Below are positions 16,177 through 24,196 of a DNA stretch of 64,000 bases, one piece after another (the first letter of the stretch is position 1; every line of letters starts with the position of its first letter). Location: the IMG/VR virus record IMGVR_UViG_3300044712_001509, positions 1 to 64,000 of that record; one strand, given 5' to 3'. This DNA is from a virus. The notes beneath the pieces are model-generated. The model was not told the DNA's origin, ran no database searches, and worked only from the letters and a program-made list of their open reading frames with translations. The position numbers were made by a program, and so were the translations under genes.

Positions 16177-16682
16177 TCGACCCGAAGAAGATCGAGGAGT
16201 GGGACCGGCTCGCGAAGGCGGCCTCGCCCGGCCCCTGGGAGGCGGGAGACGGATACGAGCAGGAAGACGGCGCCTGGTGGGTGGCGGACGCGAACGGGCT
16301 GATGGTCGCATGCCCCGACCAGGGCCCCGAGGAGAATGACGCCCGCTTCATTGCCGCCGCCCGCGTGGCGGTCCCCGCCCTCCTCGACGAGGTGGAGCGC
16401 CTGCGCGGCGCCGCCGCCGCCGAGGAGGCCGAGGTGGTCCGGCTCGCCGAGCTCGCCCAGGTCCGCCAGGGCGAGCTCGACCTCGCCCGGTCCGCGCTCT
16501 CCGCCATGGGCACCGAGGTCCAGACCCTCCGGTGGGAGGCCAGGCAGGCGCGCCGCCTCGCCGCGGTCCTCCTGCAGCGCCTCGGGGGCGAGGTGTCGAT
16601 CTCCCTCGACGAGGCCCGCGCCGCCGAGGCCCTGGAGCTGCACCAGGACGGCGACCGGGTGTCGGTGAGGGCCGCCAAGTGA
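16173..16682 (+). CDS. Ea22-like hypothetical protein with coiled coil (169 aa)
   Basis: The SPGPWE start, NDARFIAAARVAVPALLDEV and a long coiled coil (about 70-125) match the loose Ea22-type group of phage accessory proteins. It overlaps the previous stop by ATGA. Role unknown. Confidence 0.6.
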   Translation: MIDPKKIEEWDRLAKAASPGPWEAGDGYEQEDGAWWVADANGLMVACPDQGPEENDARFIAAARVAVPALLDEVERLRGAAAAEEAEVVRLAELAQVRQGELDLARSALSAMGTEVQTLRWEARQARRLAAVLLQRLGGEVSISLDEARAAEALELHQDGDRVSVRAAK

Positions 16683-16721
16683 GCGGGGGCGGGCGTCAGG
16701 CGTGACGGGTAGTATGGGGCC

Positions 16722-16871
16722 GTGGTCGCAAGGCTCCTGATCTACGCCCTCACGGAACCGGACACGGGGTCGGTCCGCTACGGTGCTCTCGGATTGGGCA
16801 TGGGGACGGTCAGCCGGGTCGTGAGCGGGGAGCGGCCGGCCGCGAAGGGCCACCGTTTCGTCCGCGTCTAG
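16722..16871 (+). pseudogene. Possible remnant of a GIY-YIG homing endonuclease (49 aa)
   Basis: The start, LLIYALTEPDTGSVRY, looks like the first strand pair of a GIY-YIG nuclease, and the end, VSRVVSGERPAAKGHRFVRV, looks like a C-terminal NUMOD-type DNA-binding element. The catalytic middle is missing. This suggests an internal deletion that joined the two ends in frame. The ribosome-binding site is weak. It may be non-functional, or chance similarity in so short a frame. Confidence 0.35.
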
Positions 16872-16890
16872 GCGGTTCCCGGCGGTCCCT

Positions 16891-16920
16891 CTTGCGCTCG
16901 TCCGGCGGGCGTGCCAACCG
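16891..16920 (+). promoter_or_regulatory. Late-promoter-like motif, copy A
   Basis: CTTGC at 16891-16895, 15 bp, then GTGCCAACCGC at 16911-16921. Copies B (33904) and C (34523) have the same two blocks at the same spacing. It lies at the start of the head-gene operon after a roughly 200-base non-coding stretch. If a promoter, the start would fall near the GTG at 16926. Confidence 0.55.
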
Positions 16921-18044
16921 CCGGTGTGAGCGGATCCCGCGTCGACGTCGACACCCGCATCGCCTGCCTCTCCGCGTCCCCGCTCGAGGAGCGACCGGAT
17001 GTCGCGATGCTCGCGCACCCCGTCGCCCTCCTCGCCGAGGGCGCGACGGAGGCGCCGAAGGAGCTCCGCCTGTTCGCGGCAGGGCTCATCGAGACGACGA
17101 AGGGCATCTTCAAGTTCGACGATGACTCGGGCGCCAGCGTTCTCCGGTGCTGGGCGGACGTCGCGCACGACTACCCGTTCGACTACGAGCACGCCTCCGC
17201 CTTCGCGATGTTCGCGCCGGACCCCGCCGAGGCAGGCAAGGCCGCCGGGTGGTTCAAGCCCGCGATCCGCAACGGCGAGTGCTGGGCGACCGAGATCGAG
17301 TGGACCCCCAAGGCGCGCGAGAAGATCCTCGCCAAGGAGTTCCGCTACACGTCGCCGACCTTCCGGCACGACGACGAGGGCCGCGTGCTCGAGCTGTACG
17401 CCTGCGCCCTCACGAACATCCCCGCCACCAAGGGCGCGAAGCCCGTCATCAACAGCCGCGGCGAGCCCGCGGCGAAGGAGCCGACCATGCTGAAGCTGCT
17501 CGCCGCCCGCCTGGGCCTGCCCGGTACCGCCACCGAGGACGAGATCATCGCCGCCCTCTCTCGCCACCAGGACGAGTCCAAGGCGACCGCGTCCGCCCTC
17601 GCCGGCCTCATCGCGCTGTCGGGCAAGCCCACCGCGAACGAGGCCTCCGGCGTGTTCCAGGCGTGGAAGTCCGGCGCGGAGCAGGTCCCCGCCCTCTCCG
17701 CCAAGGTGACCGACCTCTCCGGTCGGCTCGACGAGGTCGAGAAGGCCAAGGCCGCGGTCGAGATCGACACGATCGTCAAGGCCGCGATGGCGGCCGGCAA
17801 GATCGCCCCGGCGAGCGAGAAGCTGGCCCGCGAGATGGGCGCGAAGGACCTCGCGATGCTCAAGGCGTGGGTCGAGACGCTCCCCGTCATCGTCACCCCG
17901 GCCGCCGGCGCCGCCGCGCCGCCCCCGGGCGCCCCGCCCCCGGTGGTCCAGCTCACCGCCGACCAGGCCAAGATCGCGGCGACCCTGGGCGTGAAGCCCG
18001 AGGACGTCCTCAAGCACATGCCGGGCGCCGCGCCGGCGAAGTGA
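16911..18044 (+). CDS. Mu I-like prohead protease/scaffold
   Basis: 377 residues. The N-terminal 190 match phage Mu gpI-type protease (RLFAAGLIETTKGIFKF, YPFDYEHAS, AAGWFKPAI, FRYTSPTFRHD, LTNIPATKG). The C-terminal half is Ala/Lys-rich and helical, like a scaffold, which in Mu can also be made separately from an internal start; the Met at TMLKLLAARLG (about residue 193) would suit. It processes the prohead and is then lost. The 5' end is uncertain: the GTG at 16911 is inside the late-promoter-like motif, and the GTG at 16926 is an alternative. Confidence 0.88.
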   Translation: MPTAGVSGSRVDVDTRIACLSASPLEERPDVAMLAHPVALLAEGATEAPKELRLFAAGLIETTKGIFKFDDDSGASVLRCWADVAHDYPFDYEHASAFAMFAPDPAEAGKAAGWFKPAIRNGECWATEIEWTPKAREKILAKEFRYTSPTFRHDDEGRVLELYACALTNIPATKGAKPVINSRGEPAAKEPTMLKLLAARLGLPGTATEDEIIAALSRHQDESKATASALAGLIALSGKPTANEASGVFQAWKSGAEQVPALSAKVTDLSGRLDEVEKAKAAVEIDTIVKAAMAAGKIAPASEKLAREMGAKDLAMLKAWVETLPVIVTPAAGAAAPPPGAPPPVVQLTADQAKIAATLGVKPEDVLKHMPGAAPAK

Positions 18045-18072
18045 TCCACCCCTCGTCGAAGGAGAACCATCC

Positions 18073-18510
18073 ATGGCCGCCCTCTCTGCAGCCCGCAACA
18101 CCGTCCGCCGGGGCGATCACGCCTACGGCGCCCTCGTCGAGTTCAAGGTCGCGACGAACACCACCATCTATCAGGGCGGCATGGTCGCCCTGAACTCCAG
18201 CGGCTACGCGAAGGCCGCGGCCGCCGGGGACAACATCGTCGTCGGGGTCGCGACCGAGACCGTCGCCAACACCGGCGCGGACGGCGCGGTCAGCATCATG
18301 GTCCGCCGCGGCGCCTTCTGGCTCGCCAACAAGGGCACCGACCTCGTCACCCAGGCCGACATCGCGGTGAAGGCGGCCGCGGGTCTGCCCGCGGGCCCCT
18401 GCTACGTCGAGGACGACCAGACCGTCCGTCACACCTCGACGTCGTCCATCCTCGCCGGTCGCGCGCTCGCCGTGGACAGCACCCTCGGCGTCCTCGTGGA
18501 GATCGTCTAG
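18073..18510 (+). CDS. Capsid decoration protein, DUF2190-like
   Basis: 145 residues, beta-rich and Ala/Gly-rich (YGALVEFKVATNTTIYQGGM, VVGVATETV, ILAGRALAVD), lying directly between protease and capsid, the usual position of the head-stabilising decoration protein. GAAGGAGAACC precedes the ATG. Confidence 0.75.
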   Translation: MAALSAARNTVRRGDHAYGALVEFKVATNTTIYQGGMVALNSSGYAKAAAAGDNIVVGVATETVANTGADGAVSIMVRRGAFWLANKGTDLVTQADIAVKAAAGLPAGPCYVEDDQTVRHTSTSSILAGRALAVDSTLGVLVEIV

Positions 18511-18539
18511 CGCGCCCGCGCTGACGCAAGGAGAACGTC

Positions 18540-19475
18540 ATGCTGATCACGCCCGCCAACCTCGCCTTCGCCTTCTACGGCATGAAGCAGCTCTTCCAGG
18601 CTGCCATGGCCGAGTCCCCCGTCCACTGGCCCGACCTCGCCACCGAGATCAAGTCGGAGACGGAGGAGGAGTTCTACCCCTGGCTCAAGCGGATCCCCGA
18701 GCTCCGCGAGTGGATCGGGGAGCGCCAGGTCAACAACCTGTCCGCGAACGTCCAGCGCCTCAAGAACCGGCTTTTCGAGGACACCTTCGGCGTCAAGCGC
18801 ACGAAGTTCGAGGACGACAAGTACGGCATCTTCACCGGCCCCGCGGTGAGCGAGCTCGGCCGCGCCGCGAAGCTCTGGCCCGACAAGATCCTCGCCGAGG
18901 CGATCATCGCCGGCGGGACCGCGCTCGCCCACGACGGCCAGGCCTACTTCTCCGCGTCGCACCCGGTCAACCCGGACGACGCGAGCCTCGGCACCCAGGC
19001 GAACCTCCAGACCTCGAAGGCCCTCTCCTTCGAGAACCTCCGCCTGGTCCGCGCCGCCGGCCGCAACTTCAAGGCTGAGAACGGCGTGCCGATGGAACTC
19101 GTCCACGACACGCTCATCGTGCCGCCGGCGCTCGAGACCGTCGCCGAGCAGCTCTGCAACACGAAGCAGATCGCCCCCGGCGCGACGTTCGGCGCGGGTT
19201 CGACCTACACCCAGGAGAACCCGTTCTACGGGAAGCTGAAGTACAAGGTCTTCCCCCGCCTCACCGCCGACAGCGAGACCTCCTGGTACCTCGCCTGCAC
19301 GAACCGCGCGGTGAAGCCGTTCGTCTTCCAGAACCGCGAGGCCGCCGAGTTCTCGTGGCTCAACAAGCCGGACGACGAGAACGTGTTCATGCGGGACGAG
19401 TACCTCTACGGCGTCCGCGCCCGCGGCGCTGCCGGGTACGGCCCGTACTTCCTCTGCATCAAGTGCACGGCGTAG
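18540..19475 (+). CDS. Major capsid protein, Mu gpT-like
   Basis: 311 residues. LRLVRAAGRNFKAENG, PMELVHDTLIVPPAL and the N-terminal FYGMKQLFQAAMAE with EEFYPWLKRIPELREWIGER are typical of the Mu major head subunit (HK97 fold). AAGGAGAACGTC precedes the ATG. A strong hairpin follows the gene, as expected for very high expression. Confidence 0.93.
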   Translation: MLITPANLAFAFYGMKQLFQAAMAESPVHWPDLATEIKSETEEEFYPWLKRIPELREWIGERQVNNLSANVQRLKNRLFEDTFGVKRTKFEDDKYGIFTGPAVSELGRAAKLWPDKILAEAIIAGGTALAHDGQAYFSASHPVNPDDASLGTQANLQTSKALSFENLRLVRAAGRNFKAENGVPMELVHDTLIVPPALETVAEQLCNTKQIAPGATFGAGSTYTQENPFYGKLKYKVFPRLTADSETSWYLACTNRAVKPFVFQNREAAEFSWLNKPDDENVFMRDEYLYGVRARGAAGYGPYFLCIKCTA

Positions 19476-19500
19476 TCGCCGCCGCCTGACGCACCCATCG

Positions 19501-19533
19501 GCGCCGGGCGGTTCCTCGTGAGCCGCCCGGCGC
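19501..19533 (+). terminator. Hairpin after the capsid gene
   Basis: Perfect 11-bp inverted repeat GCGCCGGGCGG / CCGCCCGGCGC (19501-19511 and 19523-19533) with an 11-base loop, 26 bases after the capsid stop. There is no U-run, so it may be a partial terminator or an mRNA-stabilising 3' hairpin. Confidence 0.6.
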
Positions 19534-19573
19534 TCGCCCCTCGCCGCCCCTCAACGTGAAGGAGATGGACCCC

Positions 19574-19981
19574 ATGACCGAGCCCGCCGAGAAGATCCCC
19601 GTCACCGTCGTCGTCCCCAAGCGCGAGGAGTTCAAGGGGTACTGGTCCCTCGGCCGCTCGCGCCCGGGCCGCGGCGTCTTCTTCGAGACCGGCCGCACCG
19701 ACATTGAGGTGACCGCCGCCGAGCTCGCCGAGCTCAAGGAGGACGAGGCGGCGAAGCACCTCGTCGTCGTCGAGTACAGCCCCGCGGAGCGCGCCGCACG
19801 CCTCGCCGCCCAGGCCGAGGACGACGCGAAGAAGGCCGAGGACGCCGCGGCCTCCGCCCTCGAGGAGGCCCAGCGCAAGGCCGACGCCGCCGCGAAGGCG
19901 AAGGCGGACGCGAAGGCCGCCGCCGACGCTGCCGCCGCGAAGGCCGGCAAGGGCAAGAAGTCCGACAAGCCGGCCGAGTAG
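19574..19981 (+). CDS. Hypothetical head-region protein with Ala/Lys tail (135 aa)
   Basis: It starts at the ATG nine bases after AAGGAG; an earlier in-frame GTG at 19556 overlaps that ribosome site and is rejected. The N-terminal 60 residues (REEFKGYWSLGRSRPGRGVF, DIEVTAAELAELKED) resemble the HI1506-type proteins found after the capsid gene in Mu-like phages. The rest is a long Ala/Lys/Asp helix. Role unknown. Confidence 0.6.
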   Translation: MTEPAEKIPVTVVVPKREEFKGYWSLGRSRPGRGVFFETGRTDIEVTAAELAELKEDEAAKHLVVVEYSPAERAARLAAQAEDDAKKAEDAAASALEEAQRKADAAAKAKADAKAAADAAAAKAGKGKKSDKPAE

Positions 19982-19996
19982 CCCCCGGGACGGGCC

Positions 19997-20467
19997 GTGT
20001 CGAGCTACGCCACCCCCGCGGACCTCTACGCCTACGGCGCGCCCGAGAGCGCGTTCGGGGACGTCGATCCGACCGCGGTGCAGGCGGCGCTCGACGCGGC
20101 GTCCACCCAGGCCGACGGGTACCTGGCGAACCGCTTCACCCTCCCGGTCGTCACCCCGAGCCAGGACCTCAAGGCGGCGGTCTGCCAGATCGCCGCATGG
20201 AACCTCCTGCGCCGGCGGGGCTTCAACCCCGAGGACCTCGGCGCCCAGGCGATCCGCACCGGGTACGAGGACGCGGAGCGGTGGCTCCGGGGCGTCTCCA
20301 AGGGCGAGATCACCCCCCAGCTCACCGACTCGAGCGCCGGTGTGGCGCCGCCGGGCGGCTCCGGGGGTGGCGCGTTCGTGGTGCAGCCCCAGGCGACCGG
20401 CCAGACCGACTCGGCCGGGTACCCCGTCTACACCGCGGGCGTCCCGCGCCACCGCGGGTGGAGGTAG
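19997..20467 (+). CDS. DUF1320 head-tail connector, Mu gp36-like
   Basis: YATPADLYAYG, then AALDAASTQADGYLANRFTLP and DLKAAVCQIAAWNLLRRRGF fit the gp36/DUF1320 family of head-tail joining proteins. 156 residues with a Gly/Pro-rich C-terminal tail. GTG start just after GGGACGGGCC. Confidence 0.85.
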   Translation: MSSYATPADLYAYGAPESAFGDVDPTAVQAALDAASTQADGYLANRFTLPVVTPSQDLKAAVCQIAAWNLLRRRGFNPEDLGAQAIRTGYEDAERWLRGVSKGEITPQLTDSSAGVAPPGGSGGGAFVVQPQATGQTDSAGYPVYTAGVPRHRGWR

Positions 20468-20470
20468 GCC

Positions 20471-21004
20471 GTGCTCGTCGGTGGCGACGGGATGCGCGGC
20501 CTCGAGGACCTGCGGCGCCGCATGAACGCGGTCGCGACGGGGGGCCTGCGCGAGCTCGTGAAGCGCAACTGCGCCGAGGCCTCGGTGAAGATCCTCGACG
20601 ACGAGTTCCGCACCAGCACGGACCCCTACGGGAACCGGTGGCCGGCGCTCACCTCGCGGCAGGGGATGCCGCTCCTCGACACCGGGACGCACCTCCGGGC
20701 GACGCTGACGCCCAAGGTCACGCCCGCCGGGTTCGAGGTCTCGACGCACTTCATCGGCGCCGCGGTCCACCAGTACGGCGCCACGATCCGGCCGGTCCGG
20801 GCGAAGAAGCTCGCGTTCAAGGTCCGCGGCGCGCCGACGAAGCGGAGCCCGCGCGGCAAGCTCTCGGGGACCATCTTCGCGGACGAGGTCACCATCCCGC
20901 GGCGCCAGTACATGCCCGAGGGCGACGCCGGCCCGCGCTGGACGCGCGGCCTCAACGACGCCGCCACGGACATGCTCATGCTCGTGATGGGGGGGGACTT
21001 CTAG
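20471..21004 (+). CDS. Virion morphogenesis protein, Mu gpG-like
   Basis: 177 residues. DPYGNRWPALTSRQGMPLLDTGTHLRATLT, AVHQYGATIRP and RRQYMPEG are the conserved pieces of the phage virion-morphogenesis (tail completion/neck) family. GTG start three bases after the gp36 stop. Confidence 0.88.
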   Translation: MLVGGDGMRGLEDLRRRMNAVATGGLRELVKRNCAEASVKILDDEFRTSTDPYGNRWPALTSRQGMPLLDTGTHLRATLTPKVTPAGFEVSTHFIGAAVHQYGATIRPVRAKKLAFKVRGAPTKRSPRGKLSGTIFADEVTIPRRQYMPEGDAGPRWTRGLNDAATDMLMLVMGGDF

Positions 21005-21505
21005 GTGGCCCTCTCCGCGATCTTCGCCGACGTGAAGGCCCAGTACCTCCGGATCCGTCCCGGCGAGGAGTGGCTCGACGGCGGCGAGCACCTCGCCGCG
21101 AACCACGCCCCGCCGCGCGTCGTCTGGGTCCCGAACCTCGACGGCGAGGACACTTACGGGCCGCCCGAGGTCCACGACCTGACGCCCGGCGCCCCGCGCA
21201 CGCTCCTCGAGTGCACCGCCCAGGTCGCGATCCACCTCTGGGGCAAGGACCCGGACACCGTCGAGGCGATGCGGAACGCCGTCATCGTCGCCCTGCGCCG
21301 CTCCGCCGCGGCGGCCCACAAGGTCGTTCGGGGGTGGTGGCTCGGGCCCGCGCGCACGGTGATGCAGGCCGGCCGCGTCTACGTCCTGATCGTCACGTTC
21401 CCCATCCCGATCCGCGACGTCGAGACGTTCGCGACCGTCACCGACGTCCCGGGCACCGCGACGGACCCCATCGACCTCGGCTTCGACCCGCCCCCCGCAC
21501 CGTGA
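21005..21505 (+). CDS. Putative tail terminator / gp37-type protein (166 aa)
   Basis: Position after gpG and an alpha/beta pattern with CTAQVAIHLWGKD and VYVLIVTFPIPIRD, as in tail-terminator folds that cap the tail tube. Starts at the GTG directly after the preceding stop. Family assignment is from order and length. Confidence 0.65.
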   Translation: MALSAIFADVKAQYLRIRPGEEWLDGGEHLAANHAPPRVVWVPNLDGEDTYGPPEVHDLTPGAPRTLLECTAQVAIHLWGKDPDTVEAMRNAVIVALRRSAAAAHKVVRGWWLGPARTVMQAGRVYVLIVTFPIPIRDVETFATVTDVPGTATDPIDLGFDPPPAP

Positions 21506-21512
21506 GGACCCC

Positions 21513-21713
21513 ATGAGCGAGTTCGCCGCCGAGGAGATCCAGACCCCCGCCGACCCGCGGCGCCCGTTCGAGGAGTGGGTCGCTGCCAAGAAGCCCGCGG
21601 CGTGGCTCGCCGCCGCCGCCCGTGCCATGCAGGGGTGGGCCATCGGGCGCGAGGTCACGGAGCACCAGTTCGACAAGGCGCTCGAGGCCGCCGGCGCCGT
21701 CACGATGAGGTGA
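21513..21713 (+). CDS. Small tail-region protein (66 aa)
   Basis: Helical, with PFEEWVAAKKPAAWLAAAARAMQGWAIG cut here into helix-like segments. It has its own ATG shortly after GAGGACCCC and lies directly before the sheath gene. Short proteins of this type occur at the same place in Mu-like phages; role unknown. Confidence 0.6.
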   Translation: MSEFAAEEIQTPADPRRPFEEWVAAKKPAAWLAAAARAMQGWAIGREVTEHQFDKALEAAGAVTMR

Positions 21714-21717
21714 GACC

Positions 21718-23145
21718 ATGTCCATCCCCGACGTCAAGACGACCATCCTCGACGGCGCCCTCGGCCTCTCCCCGGGCTCGTCCTCCCGCATCCAGGTCAA
21801 GCTCGGCACGTCCTCCATCGGGACGGTGAACGAGCTCGTCTCGATCTCGGACATCTCGACCCTCGTCTCGACCTTCGGCCAGGGGCCGCTCGTCGAGGCC
21901 GCGGCGCGGGTGCTCTCGATCGCCGGCGGGCCGGTGCTGTGCATGCGGGTCACCGGGTCGACCGCCGGCGCGGTCGGGACGCCCACGGCGTCGAAGACCG
22001 GCACCGCCACCCTCGCCATCGCGGGCGCCGCCTACGACGCCTACGAGATCGTCCTCCAGATCATCCAGGGCGGCGCCACCCTCGCCGCCGGCACCGCGAC
22101 GTTCAAGTACAGCCTCGACGGCGGGAACACCTACTCCGCCGAGCTGGCGGTCCCGACCTCCGGCGTCTACGCGATCCCGAACAGCAACGTCACGCTGACC
22201 TGGACGTACTCCACCGGGACGGCGTTCGTCGCGGCCGACTCCTGGACGGCGACCTGCACCGCGCCGGCCTACACGACCTCGGACCTCGCCAACGCGGTGA
22301 CGGCGCTCCTCGCCGACCCGCGGACGTGGTTCATGCTGCACGCCGTGGGCGTCCCGGCGGACCTCGCGGGCGCGCGCGCCCTCTACGCCGCCCTCGCGAC
22401 CCACATGGCGTCGGCCGCCAGCGGGTACCGCTACGCCTTCGCCCTCATGGAGGCGCCGTCGGGCACCGATGCGGCCCTCCTCGCCAGCACGACCGGGTTC
22501 GGGGACCTGGGCGACACCCGCGTCGCCGTCGGCGCCGGGTTCCTCGACGTGATCTCCCCCGTCTCGGGCCGGTCCTACACCCGGAACGTGGCGTGGGAGG
22601 CGGCGGCGCGCGCCTCCAAGGTCCAGCCGTCCCAGGACCTCGGCGCCGTCGAGGACGGGCCGCTCTCCGGCGTCGTGAGCCTCGCCCGCGACGAGCGCGC
22701 GACCGAGGGGCTCGACGCGGGCCGGTTCACGACCGCGCGCACGATCGTCGGGCGCCAGGGCTACTACCTGACCCGCGGCCGCATCCTCGCGCCGGCGGGC
22801 TCCGACTACTCCCTGATCCAGAACCGCCGCGTGATGGACATCGCGAGCGCCGTCGCGCGCGACCGCGCGCTCCGGTTCCTCAACGCGAAGGTCCCCGTCA
22901 ACGCCGACGGGACCATCCAGGAGAAGGCCGCGAAGGCGATCGAGGCCTACATCGAGGCCGGCCTCCGCGGCGAGCTCACGCAGAAGGACGACGCGGTGGA
23001 CGTCTCCGTCACCGTCGACCGCACCGTCAACATCCTCTCGACCGGCCGCCTGGTGGTTCGCGTCCGCGTGCGCCCCTTCGGCTACGCGAGCGACATCGAG
23101 GTCGAGCTCGGGTTCACCTCGCCCGCCATCGCGGCGGCCGCGTAA
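21718..23145 (+). CDS. Contractile tail sheath protein
   Basis: 475 residues, the size of short Mu/P2-class sheaths. It has an N-terminal strand exchange arm, VTGSTAGAVG insertion beta domain, and a C-terminal core (RTIVGRQGYYLTRGR, QNRRVMDIASAVARDRALRF, EAYIEAGLRGEL) in DUF2586/sheath style. This shows the phage is a myovirus. Confidence 0.9.
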   Translation: MSIPDVKTTILDGALGLSPGSSSRIQVKLGTSSIGTVNELVSISDISTLVSTFGQGPLVEAAARVLSIAGGPVLCMRVTGSTAGAVGTPTASKTGTATLAIAGAAYDAYEIVLQIIQGGATLAAGTATFKYSLDGGNTYSAELAVPTSGVYAIPNSNVTLTWTYSTGTAFVAADSWTATCTAPAYTTSDLANAVTALLADPRTWFMLHAVGVPADLAGARALYAALATHMASAASGYRYAFALMEAPSGTDAALLASTTGFGDLGDTRVAVGAGFLDVISPVSGRSYTRNVAWEAAARASKVQPSQDLGAVEDGPLSGVVSLARDERATEGLDAGRFTTARTIVGRQGYYLTRGRILAPAGSDYSLIQNRRVMDIASAVARDRALRFLNAKVPVNADGTIQEKAAKAIEAYIEAGLRGELTQKDDAVDVSVTVDRTVNILSTGRLVVRVRVRPFGYASDIEVELGFTSPAIAAAA

Positions 23146-23157
23146 GGAGGGCACGCC

Positions 23158-23646
23158 ATGGGTCTCGCAGTCCCGATCATCAACGGCCGCCGGTACGACT
23201 ACACCGCGATCGACATCCTGATCGACGGCCTCCCGGTCCTCGGCCGCGCTCCGTCGTCCATCAGCTACGACCACTCCCTCAAGCCCGGGATCGTGAAGGG
23301 CGGGAGCCCGCTCCCCCTCGGCCTCACCCGCGGCGACTACGAGGCCTCGGCGACGATCGAGATGCCGAAGGAGGAGGCCGACACCTTCCGCACCCTCCTC
23401 GCCGCGACCTCCGCCGGCGCCGGCTCGGCTGGCGGCTACATGGAGGCGCGCTTCGAGATGACGGTCGCCTTCGCCGAGCTCGGCGGCCCGATGCAGATCG
23501 ACCACCTCAACGGCTGCCGCGTGACCCACGACTCCGAGTCGCACAGCAAGGGCGGCGACGGCCTCACCGTGAAGTTCGAGCTCTTCGTCCAGTACATCAT
23601 CAAGAACGGCAAGATGCCGCTGGGCGTGGACGCGATGATCAAGTAG
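23158..23646 (+). CDS. Tail tube protein
   Basis: 162 residues directly after the sheath. NGRRYDYTAIDILIDG, GDYEASATIEMPKEEA and CRVTHDSESHSKGGDGLTV correspond to the tube subunit of Mu-like phages. AAGGAGGGCACGCC precedes the ATG. Confidence 0.88.
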   Translation: MGLAVPIINGRRYDYTAIDILIDGLPVLGRAPSSISYDHSLKPGIVKGGSPLPLGLTRGDYEASATIEMPKEEADTFRTLLAATSAGAGSAGGYMEARFEMTVAFAELGGPMQIDHLNGCRVTHDSESHSKGGDGLTVKFELFVQYIIKNGKMPLGVDAMIK

Positions 23647-23677
23647 CAGCCCACCCGCAACGGAGACCCCGACCCCC

Positions 23678-24037
23678 ATGTCCGACCCCGTCCAGAGCAC
23701 CCCCGACCTCGACCCCGAGGTCGAGGCCCGTCTCGTCGAGCTCGCGGCGAAGCACAACGTCCCCCGCGAGAAGGTCCACCAGCTCACCGCCGGCAAGTTC
23801 GTGATCGTCGTGCGCGAGCCCGCGCGCATGGTCTGGCGCCGCTTCATCGAGTCCGTCTCGGCGGACCCGAAGAACCGGCCCACCGCGCTCGAGACCATGG
23901 TCCGCGACTGCCTCCTCGACCCCGACCGGAAGGCGTTCGAGGCGATGCTCGACGACAAGCCGGCGCTGGGGATGATCTTCGGGGGCGAGGTCGCCGATCT
24001 CGCGGGCGACGGCCTGGTGGCTGCAAAAAACGGCTGA
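23678..24037 (+). CDS. Tail assembly chaperone, upstream frame (gpG-type)
   Basis: 119 residues, helical, with REKVHQLTAGKFVIVVREP near residue 27-45. It sits between tube and tape measure, where tail chaperones coat the tape-measure protein. Near its end the mRNA holds a canonical A AAA AAC slippery site in the correct phase, so a fraction of ribosomes should continue into the next frame and make a 171-residue fusion. The ordinary stop is at 24035-24037. Confidence 0.88.
   Translation: MSDPVQSTPDLDPEVEARLVELAAKHNVPREKVHQLTAGKFVIVVREPARMVWRRFIESVSADPKNRPTALETMVRDCLLDPDRKAFEAMLDDKPALGMIFGGEVADLAGDGLVAAKNG
24025..24031 (+). promoter_or_regulatory. Programmed -1 ribosomal frameshift site
   Basis: The heptamer AAAAAAC is read GCA AAA AAC in the zero frame, exactly X XXY YYZ, four codons before the upstream stop. 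After the shift, translation runs from CGG at 24031 to the TAG at 24190-24192. A run of six A is striking in DNA this GC-rich. The arrangement matches the conserved tail-chaperone frameshift of Mu and lambda-like phages. Confidence 0.9.
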
Positions 24038-24192
24038 TGGGGCGGTTCGAGCAGGCGTGCTCGAGCCTCCCCCTCGCCGGCGACGCGGTGCATGCGCTGT
24101 TCCGCGGAGAGGAGTCGGAGGACGCAGAACTCGGGGCGATGATCCTGGCGGCCGGTGCGCTCGTCTGGTTCGCGCCCGCGAAGAAGGGGTAG
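24037..24192 (+). CDS. Tail assembly chaperone, downstream frame (gpT-type extension)
   Basis: The -1 frame adds 53 residues after the slippery site (RLMGRFEQACSSLPLAGDAV onward, ending WFAPAKKG). An ATG overlapping the upstream stop at 24037 could also give a separate 51-residue product, but the phase-perfect heptamer favours expression as a fusion. The extension is thought to contact the tube in related phages. Confidence 0.8.
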   Translation: MGRFEQACSSLPLAGDAVHALFRGEESEDAELGAMILAAGALVWFAPAKKG

Positions 24193-24196
24193 CGAC

